From contig NZ_JALLPO010000017.1 in the NCBI RefSeq assembly GCF_023276435.1, positions 1 through 64,000 of the forward strand: 64,000 nt of DNA. Direction: 5' to 3'. The number at the start of each line of letters is the position of its first letter. The stretch's first letter is position 1. The position numbers and the translations under genes were made by a program. The notes beneath the pieces are model-generated. The model made no database searches, was not told the DNA's origin, and was given only the letters and a program-made list of their open reading frames with translations. This stretch comes from Sphaerisporangium perillae. Lineage in GTDB: Bacteria; Actinomycetota; Actinomycetes; Streptosporangiales; Streptosporangiaceae. This document shows positions 1 to 10,424 of this stretch, in pieces.

Positions 1-348
1 GCCTTCATCACCAAACTGCCGCACTGGTATCTGCGCATGGCGTTTCGTGCCGGCTTCCGCGGGCCGGCCTGGCAGCGAATGCGGCCCCTTCTGGGTGCCT
101 GTCTGGCCGAGCACGAGCAGCTCGCAGCCCAACAGGGCCGGCTCCCCGAGTTCGCGGACGTCACCGCCCCGGTGCTGCTCCTGGTGGGCGGCCGCTCGTC
201 GCGCGAGCACCAGGAGGGGTTCGCCGCGCACCGCGACACCCTTCCCCACGCCACACTCGAAACCATGGACGGGCTCAACCATTTGAGCCCATCGGAGCGG
301 AAATCAGGCCCGGTTGTGGCCGAGCGGGCTCTGGCGTTCTTCCTGTGA
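1..348 (+). CDS. Alpha/beta hydrolase, C-terminal part (cut by window start)
   Basis: The reading frame is open from the first base and ends with TGA at 346-348, so about 115 C-terminal residues are present and the start lies outside. The segment VLLLVGGRSS is the usual beta-strand before the acidic residue in alpha/beta hydrolases. The later GLNHLSP carries the likely catalytic His near the C-terminus, and the chain ends in a hydrophobic helix (ALAFFL) as in the family. The nucleophile elbow (GxSxG) is not in the window, so activity cannot be judged and the substrate is unknown. It lies upstream of an orphan histidine kinase, separated by 382 bases. Confidence 0.7.
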   Translation, partial: AFITKLPHWYLRMAFRAGFRGPAWQRMRPLLGACLAEHEQLAAQQGRLPEFADVTAPVLLLVGGRSSREHQEGFAAHRDTLPHATLETMDGLNHLSPSERKSGPVVAERALAFFL

Positions 349-730
349 TGGTTCAGCCAAGCAATCTCGTGATTGTTCCGGAGTCGGCGTTGCCCCCGAC
401 GAAACCCCCTGGTCCGTCGCACGGACTAGACAGCTAGACACGCGAGCCCGCCTGGTCGGCCCGTCCTTCCCTCCACACCCGCCTCCGGCAAGGGAACGGT
501 GTGATCCTTGATGTGGAGGGAACCTCGCGTACCCAGCGTGGACCGAGAGGCTGACAGGGTTCTCTTTTCTTAAAGGTTCCAGTCTGGGTGTAACGCCCTC
601 CCCGATATGCGACATATAGTCGTAAAGTGGACATAGATCGACTACTTGGAGACCAAGCCCGGCGGCCCGTCCGAGGAGCGCTGGCCCTGCTGGCAGCCGC
701 GAAGCTAGTGGGTATCGAGGTGAAGCGCGG
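349..730. other. Intergenic region before the orphan histidine kinase
   Basis: There is no convincing gene in these 382 bases. The sequence is visibly less GC-rich than the flanks around 555-640 (runs such as TTCTTTTCTTAAAGG and CATATAGTCG), so a promoter for the downstream kinase is likely here. No good -35/-10 pair at normal spacing could be picked. GAGG at 717-720 is the ribosome binding site of the next gene. Confidence 0.4.
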
Positions 731-1951
731 GTGACTGACTCAGCAGTCGACTACGGGGCGGTGTTCAAGGCCCTCGTGGCCCCATTGCTGGTACTGACGC
801 CGGCCTTCGTCATCGTGGCGGCCAGTGACTCCTATCTGAAGGCGACCGGGCGAGGCCAGGCGGACCTGCTCGGCCGGAGGATTTTCACTGTCTTCCCCCG
901 CAATCCAAACGCCCCCGATGATCTTGACGCGCAGGGGCGGGAGGGTCTGCGTGCTTCGCTGGAACGGGTTGTCGCCACCGGCGAGCGGGACGTCATGGCC
1001 ATGCAAAGGTACGACGTCGAGGCCACCGGCAGACCGGGCGAGTTCGAGGAGCGGTACTGGAACGTGACCAACTCGCCCGTCCTCGGCCCGGACGGTGAAG
1101 TGGAACTGATCATTCACCGTACAGAGGAAGTCACTGACTTCGTCCAGCAGCTCGGGCGGTCCGGCGAACGCGGCGTCACGGGGACGCGGGCGGAGCTGGA
1201 GGCGACGAGAACCGACGTCTACGTTCGCGCACGCGAGCTCCTGGACGTCAACGAGCGACTCAAGCTGACCACGTCGGGGCTTCGAGAGGCCATCGAACGG
1301 CAGCGGCGGTTTGTCTTCGACGCCTCCCACGACCTGCGCAACCCGATCACCGGGCTGCTGACCGAACTGGAGGTCGCGCTCTCAGAATCCGGCACCGACC
1401 TGCACCCGGTCCTGCGCAAATCGCTGCGAGATGCCGAGCGACTCAACGACATTGTCGCCGATCTGCTCGAACTCGCCCGCCTGGACACCGCGACGCCCGC
1501 CACCGCCGAACCGGTCGACCTGGCCCACCTCGTGATGGACGAACTGGAACGCCGCGCTCTGACCACCACCGTCCGTACCCATCTCGATGAGCAGGTGGTG
1601 GTGCACGCCTCCCGGATCCGGCTGGCCCGGCTCCTGGGCAATCTGCTGGCCAACGCCGAACGGCACACCACTACCAAGATCGAGATCCTCGTCACCACCG
1701 ACCCCCCCAATGCGGTCCTTGAAATCATTGACGACGGACCCGGCATTGCCCCAGCTGACCGCGAAAGAGTCTTCGAACGCCTCTGCCGCCTGGACGATGC
1801 CCGTCGCCAGGACCCCGGAGGCTCCGGGCTCGGTCTGCCCATCGCCCGGGAGATCGCGCAGGGCTACGGCGGTCACCTGTACGCCGCCGACCACCCCACC
1901 GGCGCCCGTTTCGTTCTCCGCCTCCCGCTCGCCGCCTCTAGGATCTGTTGA
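731..1951 (+). CDS. PAS-domain sensor histidine kinase (soluble, orphan)
   Basis: This 406-residue protein has a PAS-like sensor domain at about residues 15-135 and a predicted helical linker at 145-190. The HisKA phosphoacceptor helix contains DASHDLRNP with His200. The HATPase_c domain shows the N box (LLGNLLANAERH), the G1 box (DDGPGIAP) and the G2 box (GGSGLGL). No transmembrane segment or signal peptide is visible, so it should sense an intracellular cue. The GTG start has GAGG ten bases upstream. No response regulator is adjacent, so its partner is elsewhere. Directly after the stop codon, in the same frame, lies an integrase remnant, so the gene borders an old integration scar and its last residues may have been altered by it. 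Confidence 0.85.
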   Translation: MTDSAVDYGAVFKALVAPLLVLTPAFVIVAASDSYLKATGRGQADLLGRRIFTVFPRNPNAPDDLDAQGREGLRASLERVVATGERDVMAMQRYDVEATGRPGEFEERYWNVTNSPVLGPDGEVELIIHRTEEVTDFVQQLGRSGERGVTGTRAELEATRTDVYVRARELLDVNERLKLTTSGLREAIERQRRFVFDASHDLRNPITGLLTELEVALSESGTDLHPVLRKSLRDAERLNDIVADLLELARLDTATPATAEPVDLAHLVMDELERRALTTTVRTHLDEQVVVHASRIRLARLLGNLLANAERHTTTKIEILVTTDPPNAVLEIIDDGPGIAPADRERVFERLCRLDDARRQDPGGSGLGLPIAREIAQGYGGHLYAADHPTGARFVLRLPLAASRIC

Positions 1952-2128
1952 GCGAAGGTGGATCTTGGCGACGTCGTGGCTGAGCGGCTGGGGCACGAGA
2001 ACGCCAACCTCGTTCTGTCGACCTATGGGCACCTGATGCCAGACTCGGAGGAACGCACCCGTCGAGCGGTGGACGACGCTTGGTCGTGTGCCCCGGATGT
2101 GCCCCATGATGAGGACCCAAACGCATGA
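1952..2128 (+). pseudogene. Tyrosine recombinase (phage-type integrase) C-terminal remnant
   Basis: Translation in the frame of the upstream kinase, just after its stop, gives about 58 residues ending at TGA 2126-2128. It contains ERLGHENANLVLSTYGHLMP. This is the end of a tyrosine recombinase: the LGH box followed by the nucleophile Tyr in TYGHLMP, then the charged tail usual for actinobacterial integrases. The N-terminal and core domains with the two Arg boxes are missing. It is best read as the decayed edge of an integrated element that ended beside ychF. A short independent protein from GTG 1958 is possible but could not catalyse recombination alone. Confidence 0.75.
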
Positions 2129-2148
2129 GCAGGGGGAACAGGGCAGAT

Positions 2149-3225
<1,077 letters not shown>

Positions 3226-3307
3226 GTTCGCCGAGTTTACGGTGCCCCGGCCGCGGCACTGACACCCACTGGGCCGAGGGGACTGGAATCATGCGGAGGT
3301 GGACGTC

Positions 3308-4834
3308 ATGGCACTCGCCTTCCAACTGGCCGTGGGGCTGGCCGCCGGGCTCGTCATCGGCTTCGCCCTCGGGCGGTCCCGGGCGGGCGCCCGGACGGCC
3401 GCCGCCGAGAGCAGGGTCGCGCTGGCCGAGGCCCGTGCCGAGGCGGCCGAGGAGAAGGTCGCCTACGTCGAGGAGCAGATGACCCAGCGGTTCCAGTCGC
3501 TGTCCAACCGGGCTCTGGACGTCAACAACCTGCGCTTTCTGGAGCTGGCCGAGAGCCGGTTCGCCGCCTCGCGCGCCGACGCGGCGGGCGACCTGGAACA
3601 GCGCAGGCAGGCCGTCGAGAACCTCGTCGCCCCGCTGAGGGAGACCCTCGCCAAGGTCCAGGAGCAGCTTCGCGAGAGCGAGACCGGCCATCGCGTCGCG
3701 CAGGCCGAGCTCGGCAAGCAGATGGAGTTCGTACGCCAGAGCTCCGAGCAGCTCAAGACGCAGACGAGCGCCCTGGTGCGGGCCCTGCGGCGCCCGGAGG
3801 CGCGCGGGCGGTGGGGAGAGCTGCAGCTCCGCAGGGTCGCCGAGATCGCGGGCATGTCGAGGTTCTGCGACTTCGACGAGCAGGCCGGCGCCGCCACCGC
3901 CGACGGGACGCTGCGGCCCGACATGGTGGTGCGCCTGGCGGGCGGCAAGAACATCATCGTCGACTCCAAGGTCTCGCTCGCGGCCTATCTCGAGGCCGCC
4001 GAGGCGGGTGAGGAGGGCGCGCAGGAGGTGCGTCTGGACGCCCACGCCCGCCACATGCGCGACCACGTCGACAGGCTGGCCTCCAAGGCGTACTGGCAGG
4101 CGTTCAGCCCCGCGCCCGAGTTCGTCGTGCTCTTCATCCCCGGGGAGGCCTTCCTCGCCCCCGCGCTCGAGCGCGATCCCGGACTGCTCGAGCACGCCAT
4201 GCGCAAACGCGTCCACATTGCGACCCCGACGACGCTGATCACCATGCTCCGCACCGCGCAGTACGCCTGGCAGCAGGAAGCGCTGAGCGAGAACGCCCGC
4301 GCGGTGTTCGACCTCGGCAAGGAGCTGTACGAGCGGCTCGGCGCCATGGGCCGCAACGTCGACGCGGTCGGCAAGGCGCTGAGCCGGGCCGTCGTCGCCT
4401 ACAACAAGACCGTCGGCTCGCTGGAGAGCCGCGTCCTTGTGACCGCGCGCAAGCTGAACGACCTCGGGGTGATCGACGAGGCCCTCCCCCAGCCCGAACT
4501 GGTCGAGGAGCTGCCGAGACGGCCCTCCATGCCCGAACTGGTCGGCGACGGCACCGAACCGGGGGACGTCTTCGACGCCGCCGGGCGGACCACCCGCGGC
4601 GATCACGGCGAACCCGCCGGATGGGCCGCCTCCGGCGATGACGGCGAACCCGCCGCCGGCGATGAGCACGACGACGCCGGCGGCGATGGAGATGCCGCCG
4701 AGGAGCGGGATGCCGGTGAGGCGGGCTTCCTGGCGCCGGAGGAGGCAGAGACCCCGCAACCGGCTGGTGAAGAGACGGCAAGCCCGTACCCGGCCCCTCG
4801 CGTGAACGGTAAGTTGACGCGAGACTTGTCGTAG
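3308..4834 (+). CDS. rmuC: DNA recombination protein RmuC homologue
   Basis: RmuC proteins limit recombination between inverted repeats and are thought to act in DNA metabolism. The protein starts with a hydrophobic N-terminal anchor (LAVGLAAGLVIGFALG), then an Ala/Glu/Arg-rich coiled coil to about residue 140. The RmuC core follows, with GRWGELQLRRV, MVVRLAGGKNIIVDSKV and a nuclease-like fold. The C-terminal 90 residues are Asp/Gly/Glu-rich and probably disordered. I chose ATG 3308 because GGAGG at 3295-3299 lies at correct distance; the GTG at 3299 overlaps that site. The product is 508 residues. It is divergent from ychF. Confidence 0.88.
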   Translation: MALAFQLAVGLAAGLVIGFALGRSRAGARTAAAESRVALAEARAEAAEEKVAYVEEQMTQRFQSLSNRALDVNNLRFLELAESRFAASRADAAGDLEQRRQAVENLVAPLRETLAKVQEQLRESETGHRVAQAELGKQMEFVRQSSEQLKTQTSALVRALRRPEARGRWGELQLRRVAEIAGMSRFCDFDEQAGAATADGTLRPDMVVRLAGGKNIIVDSKVSLAAYLEAAEAGEEGAQEVRLDAHARHMRDHVDRLASKAYWQAFSPAPEFVVLFIPGEAFLAPALERDPGLLEHAMRKRVHIATPTTLITMLRTAQYAWQQEALSENARAVFDLGKELYERLGAMGRNVDAVGKALSRAVVAYNKTVGSLESRVLVTARKLNDLGVIDEALPQPELVEELPRRPSMPELVGDGTEPGDVFDAAGRTTRGDHGEPAGWAASGDDGEPAAGDEHDDAGGDGDAAEERDAGEAGFLAPEEAETPQPAGEETASPYPAPRVNGKLTRDLS

Positions 4835-4876
4835 GGCCGGGACGGCCCCGAGGCCGCGGGCCCGGAGGAGGCGACG

Positions 4877-5434
4877 GTGGTGACACAGGACCGAGCGCGA
4901 TCGGGGGTCAGGCTGACCGCCCGGGGCGCCGTCGCGCTCATTTTCGCGATCACGCTCGCCTCCAGGCCCACCGGGTCGATGATGATCATCGGGCTGGTCT
5001 TCTGCGCCGCCTGCCTCGCCGCCGTCCTGCTCGTCCAGCCGCGCGACCTGCTGTCCCTGGTCGTCACACCGCCGCTGATCTTCTTCGTCGCCAGCCTGAT
5101 CAGCGCCGTGTTCGGCACGTTCGGCGCGCCGTCGGTGGTCCAGGCGCTCGGCCTCGGCCTGTTCACCGGGCTGTCGGCGGCCGCGCCCTGGCTGTTCGGC
5201 GGCTCGGCGCTCGTGCTCGCCGTCGCCTGGTTCCGCGGCCTGCCCGCGGGCGTCAGCGAGCTGCGGGCGGAACTTCGCGCCGGCCGGGCCCTGGCGAACG
5301 CCGGAGTGCCGGGCCCGCGGCCGGGCCGGTCGGCGGCCGGGCCGCGCTCAGGGGACGAACCGGCCTTCGCCCCTGAGCCGGAGGGCTACTTCGAGCCCCG
5401 CGTGTACGGGTCTCCGCGCGAGCCGAAGGACTGA
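4877..5434 (+). CDS. DUF6542 membrane protein
   Basis: This 185-residue protein has three or four hydrophobic segments: about residues 14-30, 33-55, 60-80 and 95-120. A hydrophilic, probably cytoplasmic Pro/Arg/Gly tail follows. It resembles the actinobacterial DUF6542 family, usually found beside ychF and ispH (Rv1111c in M. tuberculosis, from memory). Function is unknown. The GTG start lies six bases after GGAGGAG. It follows rmuC by 42 bases and ends eight bases before the next gene, so the three are probably co-transcribed. Confidence 0.75.
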   Translation: MVTQDRARSGVRLTARGAVALIFAITLASRPTGSMMIIGLVFCAACLAAVLLVQPRDLLSLVVTPPLIFFVASLISAVFGTFGAPSVVQALGLGLFTGLSAAAPWLFGGSALVLAVAWFRGLPAGVSELRAELRAGRALANAGVPGPRPGRSAAGPRSGDEPAFAPEPEGYFEPRVYGSPREPKD

Positions 5435-5442
5435 CCTGCTCC

Positions 5443-6036
5443 ATGCCCGCCCGCCTACCCGTGCGCGAGGCCCAGGAGGCCCCTGCGCCACGCGTGGCGG
5501 CGGGCGGGGTCATCGTCGTCGACGGGCCCTCAGGGTCCGGCAAGACGACCCTGGGGCGCGCGCTCGCGGCCGAGCTGGACGCGACCCTGGTCCACATGGA
5601 CGACCTGTACCCCGGCTGGGACGGGCTGCGCGGCGGCGCCGAGCGGCTCGTCGAGTGGATCCTGCGTCCGCTCGCCGGAGACCGGCCCGCCCGCTGGAGG
5701 CGTTACGACTGGACGCTGGCGGCGTACGCGGAGTGGCACGAGGTGCCGCGGACGCGGCCGCTGGTGGTCGAGGGCGCCGGAGCCGGAGCAGCGGCCGCCG
5801 GGCCGTACATCTCGCTGCTGATCTGGATGGAGGCGCCGCTCGCCGTACGCCGGGCGAGGGCGCTGGAGCGGGACGGCGACACCTACCGGCCGCACTGGGA
5901 ACGGTGGGCCCGCCAGGAGGGGGCCTACTTCGCCGCCGACCGCGTGCGCGACCGCGCCGACCTCGTCATCGACACCACCGAGGAGCAGGACGCGCTAGCG
6001 GTCGTCCTCGAGGCCGGACAAGCGCGCAACCGGTGA
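5443..6036 (+). CDS. P-loop nucleoside/uridine kinase-like protein
   Basis: This 197-residue protein is a small P-loop kinase. The Walker A is GPSGSGKTT at residues 28-36, and a DDLYPGW segment follows beta-2, as in uridine kinase-like proteins where the Asp contacts substrate. Later come LVVEGAGAG, LLIWMEAP and a basic RRARALERDGD lid. It may phosphorylate a nucleoside or a related small substrate, but the substrate cannot be told from sequence. The ATG lies eight bases after the DUF6542 stop with only a weak ribosome site, suggesting translational coupling. It is convergent with ispH. Confidence 0.75.
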   Translation: MPARLPVREAQEAPAPRVAAGGVIVVDGPSGSGKTTLGRALAAELDATLVHMDDLYPGWDGLRGGAERLVEWILRPLAGDRPARWRRYDWTLAAYAEWHEVPRTRPLVVEGAGAGAAAAGPYISLLIWMEAPLAVRRARALERDGDTYRPHWERWARQEGAYFAADRVRDRADLVIDTTEEQDALAVVLEAGQARNR

Positions 6037-6089
6037 GCCGGCACGCGCCGGCGAGTGTGCGTCCGAGTGCGTCAGCGGGCGCGAGCGGG

Positions 6090-7061
6090 TCAGCGGGCGG
6101 CGGCGCGGAGGTCGCGGCGCAGCTCGTGGGGCAGGGCGAAGCGCACGCTCTCGGCCACCGACTCGACCTCCTGGACGTCGCCGAAGCCCCGCTCGGCGAG
6201 GTGCGCCAGCACGCCCTCGACCAGTTCCTCGGGCACCGACGCGCCACTGGTGACGCCGACCGTGGTGACGCCGTCGAGCCACTCGTCCTGGATGAAGGAG
6301 GCGTTGTCCACCAGGTAGGAGGCGTCGGCCCCGGCGTCCATGGCGACCTCGACGAGGCGCTTGGAGTTGGAGGAGTTGGTGGAACCCACGACGATGACGA
6401 GCTGCGCCTCGTGGGCGATCTCCTTCACCGCGATCTGGCGGTTCTGCGTGGCGTAGCAGATGTCGTCGCTCGGCGGGTCGATGAGCTTGGGGAAGCGCTC
6501 CCGGAGCCGGGCGACCGTCTCGTTCGTCTCGTCCACCGACAGCGTGGTCTGGGAGAGCCAGACGAGCCGCTCGGGGTCGCGCACCTGGACGCGGTCGACG
6601 CCCTCGACGCCGTCGACGAGCTGGATGTGCCGGGGGGCCTCGCCCGCGGTGCCCTCGACCTCCTCGTGGCCCTCGTGGCCGATGAGCAGGATGTCGTAGT
6701 CGCTCGCGGCGAAACGCTTGGCCTCGTTGTGCACCTTGGTGACCAGCGGGCAGGTGGCGTCGATGGTCTTCAGGGACCGCTGGGCGGCCTGGTCGTGGAC
6801 GACGGGGGCCACGCCGTGGGCGGAGAAGACGACGATCGCGTCCTCGGGCACCTCGTCGGTCTCGTCCACGAAGATCGCGCCACGCTCCTCGAGCGTCTTG
6901 ACCACATGGGTGTTGTGGACGATCTGCTTGCGGACGTAGATGGGGGCGCCGTACAGCTCCAGAGCCTTCTCCACCGCCTGAACTGCGCGGTCGACCCCCG
7001 CGCAGTAACCGCGCGGCTTGGCCACCAGGACACGACGGGTCGCAGAGGTCTCCGAAGTCAT
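6090..7061 (-). CDS. ispH: 4-hydroxy-3-methylbut-2-enyl diphosphate reductase IspH
   Basis: This 323-residue protein is the last enzyme of the MEP isoprenoid pathway, reducing HMBPP to IPP and DMAPP with a [4Fe-4S] cluster. The three cluster cysteines are Cys20 (GYCAGV), Cys104 (DATCPLV) and Cys202 (CYATQNRQ). HNTHVV and SAHG carry the conserved His residues, and GSTNSSNS the substrate-binding Ser/Asn. Length and all motifs are intact. The ATG start is conserved in position. It sits between the kinase-like gene and the lipid-droplet-associated protein gene, in the arrangement recalled for Rv1110. Confidence 0.97.
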   Translation of the reverse strand: MTSETSATRRVLVAKPRGYCAGVDRAVQAVEKALELYGAPIYVRKQIVHNTHVVKTLEERGAIFVDETDEVPEDAIVVFSAHGVAPVVHDQAAQRSLKTIDATCPLVTKVHNEAKRFAASDYDILLIGHEGHEEVEGTAGEAPRHIQLVDGVEGVDRVQVRDPERLVWLSQTTLSVDETNETVARLRERFPKLIDPPSDDICYATQNRQIAVKEIAHEAQLVIVVGSTNSSNSKRLVEVAMDAGADASYLVDNASFIQDEWLDGVTTVGVTSGASVPEELVEGVLAHLAERGFGDVQEVESVAESVRFALPHELRRDLRAAAR

Positions 7062-7246
7062 GCGTTCATGCTATGCGCTCCGGATTCCTCGGTGGCCATG
7101 GGCTTGGGTTCCGGCGTCACGCACCCTTTATCTGCTTTCCTATGCTTGAGGGCGTGTGCGACGGCCCTGTCCGTCCGCCCCTTGACCTCATGCGGCACAG
7201 TCTGGTCAGACTGGTCGTCCAATATCAGACCCTCTAGGGAGCCGGC

Positions 7247-8206
7247 ATGTCACTGACCGACATCGTCCGCACCATAGCCAAAAACGTCCGACAGACCGTC
7301 TCCGACCCCAAAGAGCTGAAGGAAAAGGCCAAGGACCTTCCTCTCAACGTTCTGCAGACCGCGCTCACCGGAGTCGGCCAGGCCCTCATGCTGACCGACC
7401 GCATCAGAACCGGCATCAAGCGGCTGGTGACCGACGAGGACAAGGCGGCCTACGAGCCGCCGGCGCCCGCGGCCACGGCGGCCCCGCAGGTCGCCAAGGA
7501 AGAGCGGGAGGAGAAGCCCGCCAGGCGCGAGCCCGTCATCTTCGCTCCCCGTCCCAGCGCACCCGTGGAGGGCCAGAACGGAGCCGCGCCGAAGGCCGAG
7601 CCCGCCGCCACCGCGCCTCCGGCGCCACCGGTGAAGCCGGCTCCCGCCGAGGCGAAGCCGGTCGCCACCGAGCCCGCGAAGCCCGCGACCCGGACGGCCG
7701 AGCCGGCGAAGCCGGCCGCCGAACCCGCGAAGCCCGCGACCGCCGAGCCGGCCGCCGCCACCGCGCAGCCCGCCGCCGAGACCGAGACGGCTGCCGAGAT
7801 CGCCGAGCCGGTGAAGCCCGCCACCAGGGCCCCGAGGTCCCGGACGAGCACGGCGACGCCGAAGGCCAAGGCCGCCCCGGCCGCCGCAAAGGCGGAGAAG
7901 GCCGCGCCGAAGCCGAGGACGCGCAAGCCGAAGGCCGAGGAGGGCAAACTCGCCGACGCCGCCGTCGCCGGCACCGTCGCGCCGTCCGAGGCCGCCGTCT
8001 CCTCGCCGGCCGGCACGACCTCGACGCTCGCCGAGCCGATGCCCGGGTATTCCGAGCTCACCATGGCCTCGCTCCGCGCCCGGCTCCGCGGCAAGTCCGC
8101 CGACCAGATCCGCTCGCTGCTGGAGTACGAGAGGAAGACCACCGCCAGGGACGACATCGTCCAGATGTACGCCAAGCGCCTCGCCAAGCTCGAAGAGGCG
8201 GGATAG
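7247..8206 (+). CDS. Lipid droplet-associated protein-like, Ala/Pro/Lys-rich
   Basis: This 319-residue protein has two short conserved ends separated by a low-complexity middle. Residues 1-65 form amphipathic helices (SLTDIVRTIAKNVRQ, then LPLNVLQTALTGVGQAL) that could lie on a lipid surface. Residues 70-265 are almost entirely Ala, Pro, Lys, Glu and Thr with many EPAKPA-type units. The C-terminal 55 residues (SLRARLRGKSADQIRSLLEYE) form a helical domain. The position between ispH and xseA matches Rv1109c, called a lipid droplet-associated protein. No enzymatic motif is present. The ATG has AGGGAG six bases upstream. Confidence 0.7.
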   Translation: MSLTDIVRTIAKNVRQTVSDPKELKEKAKDLPLNVLQTALTGVGQALMLTDRIRTGIKRLVTDEDKAAYEPPAPAATAAPQVAKEEREEKPARREPVIFAPRPSAPVEGQNGAAPKAEPAATAPPAPPVKPAPAEAKPVATEPAKPATRTAEPAKPAAEPAKPATAEPAAATAQPAAETETAAEIAEPVKPATRAPRSRTSTATPKAKAAPAAAKAEKAAPKPRTRKPKAEEGKLADAAVAGTVAPSEAAVSSPAGTTSTLAEPMPGYSELTMASLRARLRGKSADQIRSLLEYERKTTARDDIVQMYAKRLAKLEEAG

Positions 8207-8232
8207 GCCGGGATGGTTTGTAGGCTGCCCGC

Positions 8233-9444
8233 ATGACGGCCAAGACCTCACCTGAGCAGCCACTGCCCATCCGCTCGGTGCTCCAGATGGTGGCGCAGTG
8301 GATCGGCAAGCTCGGCACCGTCTGGGCCGAGGGGCAGATCACCGAGCTGTCCTCCCGCGGCGGCACGGTGTTCCTGACCTTGCGCGATCCCGTCGCCAAC
8401 GTGTCGGCGCGCGTCACCTGCCCGCGCAACGTCTACGAGGCCACCGTTCCCCGGCCCGTGGACGGCGCGAGGGTCGTCGTGCTGGTCAAGCCCGACTTCT
8501 GGGTCAACAGGGGCTCGTTCGCGTTCACCGCCCTGGAGATCCGGCCGGTGGGCATCGGCGAGCTGCTGGCCCGGCTCGAGCGGCTGCGTCAGATCATCGT
8601 GGCCGAGGGCCTGGCCAACGCCGAGCGCAAGCGCCGGCTGCCCTTCCTGCCGGGCACGATCGGCCTGGTCTGCGGACGCGACTCGGCGGCCGAGCGCGAC
8701 GTGCTGGAGAACGCCCGCCGCCGCTGGCCGGCCGTGCGCTTCAAGGTCGAGACGGTGGCCGTCCAGGGTCCCTACGCCGTGGGCGAGGTCACCGAGGCGC
8801 TGCGCAAGTTCGACCTCGACCGCGAGATCGACGTGATCATCATCGCCCGGGGCGGCGGCTCCCTGGAGGACCTGCTGCCGTTCTCCGACGAGTCGCTGGT
8901 ACGCGCCGTCTCGTCCTGCCGCACGCCCGTGGTCAGCGCCATCGGCCACGAGCAGGACAACCCGTTGATCGACCTGGTCGCCGACGTCCGCGCCTCCACG
9001 CCGACCGACGCCGCCAAGAAGGTCGTCCCCGATGTCGGCGAGCAGCTGACCCTGGTCCGCCAGCTCCGCGACCGTGGGCGGCGCGTGGTGGTCGGCCGGC
9101 TCGACCGCGAGCTGTCCTGGGTGGCCGCCGTGCGCTCCCGTCCCTCCCTGTCCGATCCCGTGCGGGAGGTCGAGCGCCGGGCCGAGCAGGTCGACGGCCT
9201 CCGCGACCGTGCGCGCCGCTGCCTGACCTCCTCCCTCGACCGGGCGGAGGACTCCCTGGAACACCTTCGCGCCCGCCTCGTCGCCCTCTCCCCCGCGGCG
9301 ACGCTCGAGCGGGGATACGCCATCGTGCAGTTCCCCTCCGGCGAGGTCGTGCGCCGTGCGGCGGGCCTCGGCCCCGGCGAGGAGCTGAGCATCCGGTTCC
9401 CCGACGACCGGGTCGAGGTCACCGTGGCGAAGCCGTCCACCTGA
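8233..9444 (+). CDS. xseA: Exodeoxyribonuclease VII large subunit
   Basis: This 403-residue protein is the catalytic subunit of exonuclease VII, which degrades single-stranded DNA to oligonucleotides with XseB. Residues about 10-105 form the OB-fold ([13 protein letters not shown]). The nuclease core follows with [10 protein letters not shown] and the family signature [15 protein letters not shown], then [17 protein letters not shown] long helical arm begins around residue 265. Its small subunit lies 36 bases downstream. Start ATG 8233 follows the previous gene by 26 bases. Confidence 0.96.
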   Translation: MTAKTSPEQPLPIRSVLQMVAQWIGKLGTVWAEGQITELSSRGGTVFLTLRDPVANVSARVTCPRNVYEATVPRPVDGARVVVLVKPDFWVNRGSFAFTALEIRPVGIGELLARLERLRQIIVAEGLANAERKRRLPFLPGTIGLVCGRDSAAERDVLENARRRWPAVRFKVETVAVQGPYAVGEVTEALRKFDLDREIDVIIIARGGGSLEDLLPFSDESLVRAVSSCRTPVVSAIGHEQDNPLIDLVADVRASTPTDAAKKVVPDVGEQLTLVRQLRDRGRRVVVGRLDRELSWVAAVRSRPSLSDPVREVERRAEQVDGLRDRARRCLTSSLDRAEDSLEHLRARLVALSPAATLERGYAIVQFPSGEVVRRAAGLGPGEELSIRFPDDRVEVTVAKPST

Positions 9445-9480
9445 GGGCCATCACTCCCCGGCTGCCCGTAGGGTGGTTCC

Positions 9481-9720
9481 GTGGCTGAGGAGAAAGATGG
9501 GACGCCGTCGTACGAGCAGGCCCGCGAGGAGCTGTCCGAGGTCGTCCGGCGTCTCGAGGCAGGCGGCCTGACCCTCGAGCAGTCGATCGAGCTGTGGGAG
9601 CGCGGCGAGAAGCTCGCCGCCATCTGCGAGGAGTGGCTCCAGGGAGCGCGGGTCAGACTCGCCGCCGCCATGGCCCAGCGTGAAGACCCCGGCCCCACCC
9701 CGGAGGCCGCCCCCTTCTAG
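9481..9720 (+). CDS. xseB: Exodeoxyribonuclease VII small subunit
   Basis: This 79-residue helical protein is the usual size for XseB and binds the arm of the large subunit. The family motif is present: SYEQAREELSEVVRRLE, then GGLTLEQSIELWERGEKL. The GTG start is preceded by a purine-rich stretch (TAGGGTGG). It is directly downstream of xseA and almost certainly in the same transcript. The C-terminal Pro-rich residues are unremarkable. Confidence 0.95.
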   Translation: MAEEKDGTPSYEQAREELSEVVRRLEAGGLTLEQSIELWERGEKLAAICEEWLQGARVRLAAAMAQREDPGPTPEAAPF

Positions 9721-9805
9721 CCGCGGCCGCCCCGGCACACAGACGGTCCGTTCTCTCGGAGTGGTGGCCGAGGCGCCGGCTCAGGCTGCGGAGGTCGCGC
9801 CCGGC

Positions 9806-10363
9806 TCAGCCGGTGGAGGTCGCGCTCGGCTCAGGGGTGGTAGTGACCTTGGGCTGGGGCTTCAGAGAGGCTGCGAGCTGGGTCAGCTCGTCCCAGTCGG
9901 CCAGGCCGGTGACCACGACGGTCACGCCGGGCTCTATGCGCACCAGCGAGCGCTGGTTCTTGTCCGAGCGGAAACGCTCTTCCCAGGTCTCGCCGTTGAT
10001 CTGCCGGCTTCCGGTCGCCTTGTCGGTGTTGGCGAGGCGCGAGGCGAACGTCTGCCCCGGCTCGTCGCTCTGGGCGAGGAGGGCGTGGGAGCGCTTGGCC
10101 GTCGCGAACCCCAGCCGCCAGGTGACGTGCCCCTTCTGGTCGACCTCTGAGCTGTTGGGCACCCAGCGGGCGGGCACCGGATCGGGCACCCGGACCTCGT
10201 AGGGCGCGACGCGACGCAGGTTGGCGAGGGTGATCGTGTAGTCGACCCTCGGTATGTGCTCGGTGCGGCTCTGCGGCGCGATGAGCAGGAAGATGCCCAC
10301 GATCGCCAGGCAGAACAGCACGGCGAACGCGTACCCGTAGAAGCCTTGGGTGAACCGGTGCAC
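9806..10363 (-). CDS. DUF4245 membrane-anchored protein
   Basis: About 185 residues: an N-terminal transmembrane segment ([20 protein letters not shown], about residues 11-30) followed by a domain expected outside the membrane. This resembles DUF4245, found next to glpX or xseB in actinobacteria (Rv1100, from memory). Visible features are [37 protein letters not shown] and [19 protein letters not shown]. The function is unknown. The GTG at 10363 is chosen because longer versions would run into the TetR gene upstream and lack family similarity; it has no strong ribosome site. The last residues are Thr/Pro/Ser-rich. Confidence 0.72.
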   Translation of the reverse strand: MHRFTQGFYGYAFAVLFCLAIVGIFLLIAPQSRTEHIPRVDYTITLANLRRVAPYEVRVPDPVPARWVPNSSEVDQKGHVTWRLGFATAKRSHALLAQSDEPGQTFASRLANTDKATGSRQINGETWEERFRSDKNQRSLVRIEPGVTVVVTGLADWDELTQLAASLKPQPKVTTTPEPSATSTG

Positions 10364-10424
10364 AACCAGGGAGAATACCGGCCGGGCGGACGGCCTGGGA
10401 CGCGGTCCCGATCTTCGTGGCCGG

